Of a DNA stretch of 64,000 nt, positions 34,981-43,163 are shown piece by piece. The first letter of the stretch is position 1. The number at the start of each line of letters is the position of its first letter. The DNA is from RPQJ01 sp963777725 (GTDB lineage: Bacteria; Pseudomonadota; Gammaproteobacteria; Steroidobacterales; Steroidobacteraceae): contig CAVZRR010000001.1 in the NCBI GenBank assembly GCA_963777725.1, positions 197,352-261,351 of the forward strand, read 5' to 3'. Made by a program: the position numbers and the translations under genes. The notes under the pieces were generated by a model. That model was not told the DNA's origin and made no database searches. It saw nothing but the letters and a program-made list of their open reading frames with translations.

Positions 34981-35745
34981 GTGCCGCAGTCGCCGATTCT
35001 CGCTTTCGACGTGGGCGGCTCGTTCGTCAAGGCGGGACTGGTGGATGCCACGGCCGGACGGGTCGCGGGCGAGGTGCTGCGGCGGGCGACTCCGGCCGAC
35101 GCTGCACCCGAAGCAGTGATCGAGCTGCTCGCGACGATGGCGCGCGAGTTGCCGGCTGCGGGCCCGGTGGGCCTGGCGTTTCCGGCCGTCACGAAGCGGG
35201 GCGTAGCCTGGACGGCCGCGAACGTCGACCGCCGCTGGATCGGCACCAATGCGCAGGCACTGCTCGAAGCCCGGATCGGCCGGCCGGTCGCGTTCCTGAA
35301 CGACGCGGATGCGGCCGGCGTGGCCGAGATGACGCTCGGTGCAGGGCGGGGGCGCGATGGCACGGTCATGGTGCTGACGCTCGGCACCGGCATCGGCACG
35401 GCCATCTTCATCGACGGGCGTCTGTTGCCGAACACGGAGCTCGGGCACCTGGAGGTGCGCGGCGAGGAAGCCGAGCACCGGGCCTCGGCGAAGGTGCGCA
35501 CCGATCGTGGCCTCGGCTGGCACGAGTGGGCCGCCGCAGTCAACGAGGTGATCGCCGCGTACCACGCGCTGCTCTGGCCCGATCTCTTCATCATCGGTGG
35601 CGGCGTGACCGAAAACTGGGAACACTTCGGCTCGCTGCTCAAGAGTCGCGCCGAGATCGTCCCGGCGCATTTCCGCAACGATGCCGGAATCATCGGCGCC
35701 GCGATGGCGGCCGCCGCGATGAACAAGCGCGCAGCAGGATCATGA
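34981..35745 (+). CDS. ppgK: Polyphosphate--glucose phosphotransferase (ROK family)
   Basis: A 254-residue cytoplasmic sugar kinase from a GTG at 34981. N-terminal 'LAFDVGGSFVKAGL' is the phosphate-binding motif, 'LNDADAAGVAEM' holds the catalytic Asp, and 'LTLGTGIGTAIFIDGRLLPNTELGHLEVRG' region is the ppgK signature. The usual Zn-binding ROK Cys cluster is absent, as in polyphosphate glucokinases. It should phosphorylate glucose using polyphosphate (or ATP). Its place right behind potI is unexpected; co-transcription with polyamine uptake is likely from the 3-bp gap, but a functional link is not evident. Confidence 0.85.
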   Translation: MPQSPILAFDVGGSFVKAGLVDATAGRVAGEVLRRATPADAAPEAVIELLATMARELPAAGPVGLAFPAVTKRGVAWTAANVDRRWIGTNAQALLEARIGRPVAFLNDADAAGVAEMTLGAGRGRDGTVMVLTLGTGIGTAIFIDGRLLPNTELGHLEVRGEEAEHRASAKVRTDRGLGWHEWAAAVNEVIAAYHALLWPDLFIIGGGVTENWEHFGSLLKSRAEIVPAHFRNDAGIIGAAMAAAAMNKRAAGS

Positions 35746-35747
35746 TT

Positions 35748-35876
35748 CGCAGCGACGGCTCCGGAGCGGAGAAGGCCCGGGAGACACGCCGTGAATACGT
35801 CCCTGTAGGCTCGCGCGCCGCGTCCATGCGGCGCGACGGTCTCCCGAGCCATCTCCGTTCCGGAGCCGCCGCTGCG
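35748..35876. repeat. Complex palindromic intergenic element (nested hairpins)
   Basis: Two 38-base arms, 35748-35785 and 35839-35876, are inverted copies with 34 of 38 matches. Inside the 53-base loop is a second perfect 8-bp hairpin, CGCGCCGC-GTCCAT-GCGGCGCG (35814-35835). The right end touches the GTG start of the next gene. The layout resembles the REP/BIME-like intergenic repeats of gammaproteobacteria; no second copy was seen in this window. It may also terminate transcription between ppgK and the next operon. Confidence 0.88.
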
Positions 35877-35884
35877 CCGCAATC

Positions 35885-37057
35885 GTGCTGACGCTTCCGT
35901 CATCTAAGCTGCCGCGCGTCGGCACCACGATCTTCACCGTCATGTCGCGGCTGGCGCAGGAGTGCGGCGCGATCAATTTGTCGCAAGGGTTTCCCGATTT
36001 CGATCCGCCGCCGCGGCTGGTCGAATTGGTGACGCAGAAGATGCGCGACGGCGTGAACCAGTACGCGCCGATGGCGGGGTGGCCGCCGCTACTGCAGGCG
36101 ATCGCTGCGAAGGTGGAGGCGCTGTATGGCCGACGGGTGGTGGGCGATGCGGAAGTAACGGTCACGTCCGGCGCGACTGAGGCACTGTTCTGCGCGATCC
36201 ACGCGGTGGTGCGGCCGGGCGATGAAGTCATCGTGCTCGAGCCCGCGTATGACTCGTATGAGCCCGCGGTCGAACTGGCGGGTGGGCTTGTCGTCCGCGT
36301 GCCGCTGCAGCGGCCGAGCTTCAGTGTCGACTGGCAACGCGTGCGCGACGCGATGACTGCGCGGACACGGCTGCTGATCGTCAACTCGCCGCACAATCCG
36401 ACGGGCGCGGTGTTCTCGGATGCCGATCTCGACGCACTCGGCGAGGTGTTGCGCGACAGCTCGGCGCTGGTCCTGGCGGACGAGGTCTACGAGCACATCG
36501 TATTCGGCGGGCGGCGGCACGCGGGCCTGCTCGGTCGCCCGGAGCTTGCCGAACGAAGCTTCGTCGTCTCGTCGTTCGGCAAGACGTTCCACTGCACGGG
36601 CTGGAAGATCGGTTACTGCGTGGCGCCCCCGGCCTTGACGAGCGAGTTCCGCAAGGTGCACCAGTTCGTGCAGTTTGCCGTCGCGACCCCGATGCAGGCC
36701 GGACTCGCGGAGTTTCTCGCGGAGTCCCCGGAGCACGCACTTGGCCTCGCTGCGTTCTACGAGCCCAAGCGCGACCACTTCTGCCGCCTGCTCGAGCGCA
36801 CGCCGTTCGCGTTCGTTCCGGCGGCCGGGACTTATTTCCAGCTTGCCGACTATTCGCGGGTCAGCGACCTGCCCGACGTCGAGTTCGCGCGCTGGCTCAC
36901 GCGGGAAGTCGGCGTCGCGGCGATCCCGGTGTCGGTATTTTCCGCCAGTCCATCCAGCGAGCGACTCGTGCGATTCTGCTTCGCAAAGGGCGAGGCGACG
37001 CTCGATGCGGCGGGCGAGCGCTTGTCCGTGCTGCAGGCATCCGGAGGTGTTCCATGA
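35885..37057 (+). CDS. Methionine aminotransferase (YbdL-like, PLP class I)
   Basis: A 390-residue aminotransferase. 'SKLPRVGTTIFTVMSRLAQECGAINLSQGFPDFDPP' region at the N-terminus is the YbdL/KAT-like hallmark; 'SPHNPTGAVFS', the PLP Lys in 'SSFGKTFHCTGWKIGY' and the Arg in 'VRFCFAKGE' complete the active site. It likely transaminates methionine, or glutamine with 4-methylthio-2-oxobutyrate, in methionine salvage. The GTG at 35885 abuts the palindromic element. Its stop overlaps the omega-amidase gene (ATGA), which handles the omega-amide products of such transaminases. Confidence 0.88.
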   Translation: MLTLPSSKLPRVGTTIFTVMSRLAQECGAINLSQGFPDFDPPPRLVELVTQKMRDGVNQYAPMAGWPPLLQAIAAKVEALYGRRVVGDAEVTVTSGATEALFCAIHAVVRPGDEVIVLEPAYDSYEPAVELAGGLVVRVPLQRPSFSVDWQRVRDAMTARTRLLIVNSPHNPTGAVFSDADLDALGEVLRDSSALVLADEVYEHIVFGGRRHAGLLGRPELAERSFVVSSFGKTFHCTGWKIGYCVAPPALTSEFRKVHQFVQFAVATPMQAGLAEFLAESPEHALGLAAFYEPKRDHFCRLLERTPFAFVPAAGTYFQLADYSRVSDLPDVEFARWLTREVGVAAIPVSVFSASPSSERLVRFCFAKGEATLDAAGERLSVLQASGGVP

Positions 37058-37833
37058 ATTCCCATCTGCGCGTCACGCTGGTCCAGACCGAGCTGGCCTG
37101 GCAGGACCCGTCGGCGAACCGGCGCAACCTGGCGGGTCATTTTCGGGGGCTCGCCGGACACACCGATCTCGTCGTGCTGCCCGAGATGTTCTCGACCGGC
37201 TTCAGCATGGACACTGCGACGCTGGCCGAGGAGATGAGCGGACCGACGGTCGGCTGGCTGCGCGAGGAGGCCGCGGCGCTCGGGTGCGTCATCGCCGGCA
37301 GCCTGATCGTCCGGGACGCCGGCCAGTGCTTCAACCGGCTGGTCTGGGCGCGTCCCGACGGCTCGCTCGAGTACTACGACAAGCGGCACCTGTTCCGGAT
37401 GGCGAACGAGCAGCAGCACTACACGGCCGGCACCCGGCGCCTGGTCACGGAGATCAAGGGCTGGCGCGTCTGCCCGCTCATCTGCTACGACCTGCGCTTC
37501 CCCGTCTGGAGTCGCAGCCGCGGCGACTACGACCTGCTGCTGTACGTGGCGAACTGGCCGCAACGTCGCGCGCACGCCTGGGCCGCGCTGCTGAGGGCCC
37601 GTGCGATCGAGAACCTGAGCTACGTCGTCGGCGTCAACCGGATCGGTCGCGACGGCAACGGCACGACCTACGTGGGCGACAGCGTGGCGCTCGACTTTCT
37701 CGGCCAGCCGCTCTCCAGCGAGGGCGGCGGCGACCGCGTCGAGACGGTCGTGCTCGATCTCGAATCGCTGCAGTCCTACCGCAGCAGCTTCCCGGCGCTG
37801 CTCGACGCCGATCCCTACGAGATCACGGCCTGA
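37054..37833 (+). CDS. Omega-amidase (YafV/Nit2-like, nitrilase superfamily)
   Basis: A 259-residue C-N hydrolase. The triad is Glu in 'LVVLPEMFSTGFSM', Lys in 'YDKRHLFRMANE' and Cys in 'CPLICYDLRFPVWSR'. 'FSTGFSMD' and 'DKRHLFRMA' are specific to YafV-type omega-amidases, which hydrolyse alpha-ketoglutaramate or 2-oxosuccinamate. Coupled by overlap to the aminotransferase gene, so the pair can use glutamine as amino donor for methionine salvage and remove the alpha-ketoglutaramate formed. Confidence 0.9.
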   Translation: MNSHLRVTLVQTELAWQDPSANRRNLAGHFRGLAGHTDLVVLPEMFSTGFSMDTATLAEEMSGPTVGWLREEAAALGCVIAGSLIVRDAGQCFNRLVWARPDGSLEYYDKRHLFRMANEQQHYTAGTRRLVTEIKGWRVCPLICYDLRFPVWSRSRGDYDLLLYVANWPQRRAHAWAALLRARAIENLSYVVGVNRIGRDGNGTTYVGDSVALDFLGQPLSSEGGGDRVETVVLDLESLQSYRSSFPALLDADPYEITA

Positions 37834-37843
37834 GGCCGCGGCG

Positions 37844-39017
37844 ATGAAGAAGCGAACCCGGGTCACGCACCTGCCGGACGTGCTGGTGCCACCCGACAAC
37901 CGGCCACTCGTGGCGCCGATCTACCAGTCGGTCAAGTTCAGCTTTCGACGACGTCGCGGAAACGCAGAAGCTGTGGATGCGGCAGCGCGAGGGGTTCTAC
38001 TACTCCCGCGTCTCGAATCCGACGCTGCGGCAGCTCGAGCTCGGGCTGGCGCAACTGCAGGAGCGCGATGCCTGCCTGCTGACCGGTTCGGGCGTCGCAG
38101 CCATCGCGATGCCGCTGCTGGCGCTGCTGAAGTCCGGCGACCACGTGGTCTACTTTGCGGAGCTGTACGGCCCGACTCGGGCGCTCGTGCGACGGCTGCT
38201 GGGCCGCTACGGCGTCACGAGCACGCTGCTCACGGTGGACGACCTGGATGCGCTCGAGCGGACGCTGGCCGGGACACCGACCCGGCTGGTGATCTTCGAA
38301 TCGCCGACCAACCCGGTACTCAAGGTCGCCGACATCGGGCGCATCACTTCGATTGCGCGCCGCCACGGCGCGCTCACGCTGCTCGACAATACGCTCGGCG
38401 GGTTGCACAACCATGGCCAGTTCGACGTGGACCTGTACGCCCACAGCCTGACCAAGTACGCGTCCGGCCACGGTGACGTCATGGGCGGTGCAGTCGTCGG
38501 CCGTGCCGACCTCATCGAGGCGCTGCGGGACGATTTCTCGATCCTGGGACCGACACTCGATCCACACGCGGCGTTCCTGATCCTGCGGGGCCTGAAGACG
38601 TATTTCGTGCGCTGGGACGCCCAGTGCGCCAATGCACAACGCGTCGCGGAATTCCTCGCGACGCGACCCGAGGTGGGCCGGGTTCGCTACCCAGGCCTGC
38701 CCGGAGATCCAGGCCACGCGCTGGCGTCACTGCAGATGGAGGGATTCGGGACGCTGGTGACGTTCGACCTGGCCGCAGGGCTCGAGGCCGGAACGCGGTT
38801 TGCAGAATCGCTCGCATTGTTCAGCATCACCGCCAGCCTCGGTTCGACCGAATCGCTGGTCGTGGCACCTGCGATGCAGCAGCCGCGGGGATTCACCACG
38901 GAGCAGGCGCTCTGGACGGACATCGGACCCGGCACGGTGCGGCTCTCGATCGGCATCGAGGATCCGGAGGATCTGGTCGCGGACCTCGGGCAGGCCCTGG
39001 ATCGACTCGCAGCCTGA
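37844..39017 (+). CDS. Cystathionine beta/gamma-lyase family enzyme (one frameshift)
   Basis: A Cys/Met-metabolism PLP enzyme. 'YYSRVSNPTLRQLELGLAQLQ', 'FESPTNPVLKVADI', 'LLDNTLGG' and the Schiff-base Lys in 'AHSLTKYASGHGDVMGG' are clear. Substrate may be cystathionine, methionine or O-acylhomoserine; 'LDNT' and overall pattern are closest to MetC-like lyases. The frame breaks at about 37946, where one extra C follows 'VKFSF'; removing it restores 'DDVAETQKLWMRQREGFYYSR' and gives 390 residues, normal for the family. It follows the amidase by 10 bp and completes a sulfur amino-acid trio. Confidence 0.85.
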
Positions 39018-39111
39018 AACCAACGGTTCGTCGCACCCGCCGCGCCGGTGACGAACTGGCCGCCGCGCTCTGATATGCTCGCCCCCACAGGGGACCAACG
39101 GTCGAGGGGTC

Positions 39112-41475
39112 ATGGACGCCACCGACCTGCGTGCTGGCTTCAGGCTGGGTGTGTGGCGCGTCGAGCCGCAAGAATTGCGACTCTGCGGCCCGACGGGAAC
39201 CCTCGTGCTCGATCCCGAGCACATGCAACTCCTGATGTGCCTGGTCGAGCACCACGGCGAAGCGGTGGATCGGCGCACGCTTCGTGAGCGAGCCTGGCCG
39301 GGGCGCAGTCACAGTGACCAGTTGCTGCGAGCCGGGATCCGTGCGCTGCGCGAAGCCCTCGGCGGATCACCCAAGGACCAGTCCTATATCGTCACGGTGG
39401 CGCGGGGCGGCTTTGCGCTGATCGCCCACTTCGAGCCGCTGGCAGCGGTCCCGGCGACGCAAGCCCACTCGCAGCATCCGGTCGGTCATCCGCCCCGACG
39501 GACCCTGGTCGGGCGATTGCAGACGCTGCTCTTCGAGTTGCGTCGTCGCAGCGTGTTCAGGGTGTCCGGCGGCTATCTGCTCGGCATGTGGATCATGCTG
39601 CAGGTGGCGGAGGTCACCTTCGAGCCGCTGCGCCTCCCGGAGTGGTGGATGACGGTGCTGACGATCCTCGCGGTGATCGGGCTGCCGATCGTCGCGACAC
39701 TGGCGTGGTCCTACGAGATCACGCCGGGCGGCATCGTGCTCGATGACGGTACGCCCGATGGCGTGAAATTGCCGCGGGCGAGGCGCGCGGTCGCACCGGC
39801 GATCGTCGCAGGCGTCGCGCTGATGGCCGTCGTGACGGGCTTCGCCTGGTGGCGCTCGATCGAAATGGGAGGCACGGAGGCGTCCCCGCAGGTCGATGCG
39901 AAGAATCCGTCCGTCGCGGTGCTGCCGCTCGTGGACATGAGTCCGTCCGGAGGCAACAGCTACCTCGGTGACGGCCTCAGCGAGGAACTGTCGATGCGGC
40001 TCGCGCAGGTCCCGGGGCTGCGGGTTGCCGCGAGGACCTCGGCCTTCGAGTTCAAGGACCGCAACGTCGACGTGCGCCGCATCGGCCAGTCGCTCGGCGT
40101 GCGGCACGTGCTCGAGGGCAGCGTGCGTCGCGACGGCGACAACCTGCGGGTCACGATGCAGCTGATCGATTCGGCGAACGGGTATCACGTCTGGGCCGGC
40201 AGCTACGATCGCAGCTGGAGCGACGTGATCTCGATCCAGGACGAGATTGCCCGCTCGGTCACGGAGGCGTTGCGCATCGTGCTCGTGCCGAAAGAGACGT
40301 CGCCGGGAGCCGCGTCGGCCGCGACGCTCGACGTCCGGGCCGTCGATCCGTATCTCGCCGGGCTCGCGATGCTGCGGCAGTCCGGTGACATGAGTCGCCT
40401 GACGGAGGCGGCGCAGCGCTTCAGCGAGGCGATCGAGATCGAGCCGACGTTCGCGCGTGCTTACGCCGGGCTGTGCCGGGTCGGTGTGCGGATCTACGAC
40501 CGCACCCGTGATCCGTCCGACCTCTACCGAGCCGAGCAGTCGTGCCGTCGCGCGCTCGATCTCGATGCCTCGCTGGTCGAGACGGAGAAGGCGCTCGGCA
40601 GCCTCTACTTGTCCAGCGGCCGGATCGCGGATTCCGTGGCGATCTACCAGACGCTCGTGACCCGGAACCCCCAGGATGCGGACGGGCATATCGGTCTCGG
40701 GCAGGCACATGCAGCCGGCGGGCGGTTCGAGGCCGCCGAGCGCAGCTTCCGGACGGCGGTGCAGGTCGAGCCCGCGTTCTGGGGCGCGTTCAATGCGCTC
40801 GGCGGGTACCTGTTCTCGCGCGGCCGGATCGACGAGGCCATCGACGCCTATCGCGAGGTCAGCGAGCTGGCGCCGTCGAGCGCGAGTGCCCACAACAACC
40901 TCGGTGCCGCGTTGCAGATGAAGGGCGACCTGCGCGGCGCCGCGGAGGCGTACCGTCGCTCGCTCGCAATCGAGCCCGCGCGCAGTGCCTATTCCAATCT
41001 GGGCACCGTGCACTATTTCCTGGGCGAGTTCGACGAGGCCGTGGCGAACTACGAGCGGGCGACCGCGCTCGCCGGGCAGGACCAGTCGCTGTGGGGCAAT
41101 CTCGCCGACGCGGTCTGGCAGATCCCGGGACGGCGGGAGGAAGCGATCGGGCACTACCGGCAGGCGATCCGGCTGGGGCTGCGGGAACTCGAGTCACGGC
41201 CCACGGACGGGCTGCTGCTGGCGCAACTGGGGTATTACTATGGGCGGGTCGGGGATGCGGCGGCATCCAGAAGCTACCTGGACCAGGCTGCGGCCAAGGG
41301 CGCGGACTTGTATGTCCAGTATTATTCGGCGGTGGCCGCAGCCGATCGCGGCGACCTCGAGATGGCGCGGGAAGGCGCGCTTGCGGCCGTGCAGCTCGGG
41401 TATCCGGAGGCGCTGCTGCAGGCGGATCCGTCGCTGGCGGCCTTGGGCCTGCAGAAGAAGAACACGGGGGGATGA
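39112..41475 (+). CDS. Membrane sensor: winged-helix (CadC-like) + FlgO-like domain + TPR repeats
   Basis: A 787-residue protein. Residues about 8-105 are an OmpR/CadC-type winged helix (EHMQLLMCLVEHHGEAVDRRTLRERAW). Two or three membrane helices lie at about 145-245 (GYLLGMWIMLQVAEVTFEPL; VAGVALMAVVTGFAWW). A periplasmic FlgO-like module follows (SVAVLPLVDMSP, LVEGSVRRDG-type motif, about 262-385). At least seven TPR units run to the end. The layout is that of membrane-bound one-component regulators. The signal and DNA target are unknown. The transporter gene starts within its stop codon (ATGA). A second protein of this kind, without the winged helix, is encoded at 46006-48303. Confidence 0.85.
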   Translation: MDATDLRAGFRLGVWRVEPQELRLCGPTGTLVLDPEHMQLLMCLVEHHGEAVDRRTLRERAWPGRSHSDQLLRAGIRALREALGGSPKDQSYIVTVARGGFALIAHFEPLAAVPATQAHSQHPVGHPPRRTLVGRLQTLLFELRRRSVFRVSGGYLLGMWIMLQVAEVTFEPLRLPEWWMTVLTILAVIGLPIVATLAWSYEITPGGIVLDDGTPDGVKLPRARRAVAPAIVAGVALMAVVTGFAWWRSIEMGGTEASPQVDAKNPSVAVLPLVDMSPSGGNSYLGDGLSEELSMRLAQVPGLRVAARTSAFEFKDRNVDVRRIGQSLGVRHVLEGSVRRDGDNLRVTMQLIDSANGYHVWAGSYDRSWSDVISIQDEIARSVTEALRIVLVPKETSPGAASAATLDVRAVDPYLAGLAMLRQSGDMSRLTEAAQRFSEAIEIEPTFARAYAGLCRVGVRIYDRTRDPSDLYRAEQSCRRALDLDASLVETEKALGSLYLSSGRIADSVAIYQTLVTRNPQDADGHIGLGQAHAAGGRFEAAERSFRTAVQVEPAFWGAFNALGGYLFSRGRIDEAIDAYREVSELAPSSASAHNNLGAALQMKGDLRGAAEAYRRSLAIEPARSAYSNLGTVHYFLGEFDEAVANYERATALAGQDQSLWGNLADAVWQIPGRREEAIGHYRQAIRLGLRELESRPTDGLLLAQLGYYYGRVGDAAASRSYLDQAAAKGADLYVQYYSAVAAADRGDLEMAREGALAAVQLGYPEALLQADPSLAALGLQKKNTGG

Positions 41476-43157
41476 GCCATGACGACCCGGAGTGGCCGGT
41501 GCTGACGGACCACGCCGGCCTGAGCCGTTTCGAGCGTCTGCTGACTGTCTTCACACGGGTGCGACCCGGCGAGGGCCGCAGCGCATTCCTGTTCTTCCTG
41601 CACGCGTTCCTGCTGCTGTTCTCGTACCAGGTCGTCAAGGCGCTGCGCGAAGCGTTCATGCTCGCGAAGTTCTCCGCCGAGGTGCGCGCCTACGCGGTCG
41701 CGGTCATCGCGCTGCTGCTGATGTTCCTGGTGCCCGCTTACAGCGCGGTGCGCCGCCGGCTCGACGGCGAACGGCTGCTGCGTGCCGTCACGGCCTTCTT
41801 TGCGCTGAACCTGCTCGTCTTCTGCGCGGCGGCCTGGGCGGGCGCGCCGATCGCATTCCCGTTCTTCGTCTGGGTCAGCATCTTCGGCGTCATGGTGATC
41901 GCCCAGCTGTGGGCGTTCGCGGCGGACTCGTTCAACCTCAAGAGCGGACAGCGCCTCTTCCCGGTGATCATGGTCGGCGCCAACGTCGGCGCGCTGGCGG
42001 GCGCGAAGACTGCGCAGCTGTCCGTCGCCGCCCTGACGCCGTTCGGACTCATGCTGGTCGCCACGGTCATCCTGCTCGCGACGCTGCTGGTCGCCGGCCC
42101 GGAGCGGCGCGCCGTGCCCGACGGCTCGCGACCGGTCGCGGTCGAGCATGGCGCGCCCGTGCCGCACCTGCTGGGCGGCATCGGGCTGGTGCTCCGTGAC
42201 CGCTACCTGTTGCTGATCGCGCTGCTCGTCGTGCTGCTGAACTGGATCAACACGACCGGCGAGTTCATCCTCGCCGACTTCGTGCAGCGCGACGCGATCG
42301 AGCGCGTGGCCGCGAGCGGCGGGGCGCTCGACAAGGGCGCGCTGATCACGGCGTTCTACGGCAGCTTCCAGTTCTGGGTCACGTTCGTGGGGCTCGCGAT
42401 CCAGTTGTTCCTCGTCGCGCGCATCTACCACCACGTCGGCGTGCGCGGTGCGTTGCTCGTGCACCCGGTCATCGTCGCCGCAGGCTACGGGCTGATCGCG
42501 CTCGCGCCGACGCTCGGCGGCTTCGTGCCGATCTTCACGCTGATCCGGCTGGTGAAGATCGCCGAGAACAGCATCGACTATTCGCTGATGAACACGACGC
42601 GGCACGCGCTGTTCCTGCCGGTGGACCGCGACGCGAAATACGAGGGCAAGACGGCCATCGACTCGTTCTTCTGGCGCTTTGGCGACCTGATCCAGGCGGG
42701 CGTCGTCTTCGTCGGCTTGAACTGGCTGGGTTGGGGCGCATCGCAGTTCGCGCTGCTGAACCTGTTGCTCGCGCTGGCCTGGATCGGGCTGGCCGTGGCG
42801 ATCGGGCGCCAGTTCGGCCGCAAGGCGCTCGAGAATGCGATCAATGTCGCACCGGAGCCCGGGCGGCCGATCGCCGACCTCGCCTATGAGCCGGGCCGCC
42901 CGTTCATGCACGCGGTGGCCGAGGACGCCTTCCGCGACGCCGATCCCGGCGACGTGCTGCACCTGCAGGCCATGCTCGAGAACGGCCGCCCGTTGCCGCC
43001 CTGGCTGCGGTTCGATCCGCGCTCCCGGACGTTCGCCGGCGTGGGGCCGACGGACGTGCTCGAGGAGCTCACGATCACCGTGATCGCCAGCGACGTGGAC
43101 GGAATGCAGGCGCGCAGCTGCTTCGTCGTGCGGCGCGTGACGCGAGCCTCGGACTGA
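41472..43157 (+). CDS. ATP/ADP translocase-like (NTP/NDP exchange) carrier with C-terminal cadherin-like domain
   Basis: A 561-residue inner-membrane protein. Residues about 35-470 hold some 11-12 hydrophobic segments with motifs of the Npt1/Npt2-MFS-like family ('LFSYQVVKALREAFMLAKF', 'SIDYSLMNTTRHALFLPVDRDAKYEGKTAIDSFFWRFGD' region near residues 370-410). The last 70 or so residues look like a dystroglycan-type cadherin-like (CADG/He_PIG) beta-sandwich: 'PPWLRFDPRSRTFAGVGPTD' then 'ELTITVIASDVDGMQARS'. Free-living bacteria with this carrier family are known, but transported nucleotides are not established there. Coupled to the TPR sensor gene. Confidence 0.82.
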   Translation: MSHDDPEWPVLTDHAGLSRFERLLTVFTRVRPGEGRSAFLFFLHAFLLLFSYQVVKALREAFMLAKFSAEVRAYAVAVIALLLMFLVPAYSAVRRRLDGERLLRAVTAFFALNLLVFCAAAWAGAPIAFPFFVWVSIFGVMVIAQLWAFAADSFNLKSGQRLFPVIMVGANVGALAGAKTAQLSVAALTPFGLMLVATVILLATLLVAGPERRAVPDGSRPVAVEHGAPVPHLLGGIGLVLRDRYLLLIALLVVLLNWINTTGEFILADFVQRDAIERVAASGGALDKGALITAFYGSFQFWVTFVGLAIQLFLVARIYHHVGVRGALLVHPVIVAAGYGLIALAPTLGGFVPIFTLIRLVKIAENSIDYSLMNTTRHALFLPVDRDAKYEGKTAIDSFFWRFGDLIQAGVVFVGLNWLGWGASQFALLNLLLALAWIGLAVAIGRQFGRKALENAINVAPEPGRPIADLAYEPGRPFMHAVAEDAFRDADPGDVLHLQAMLENGRPLPPWLRFDPRSRTFAGVGPTDVLEELTITVIASDVDGMQARSCFVVRRVTRASD

Positions 43158-43163
43158 CGGTCG

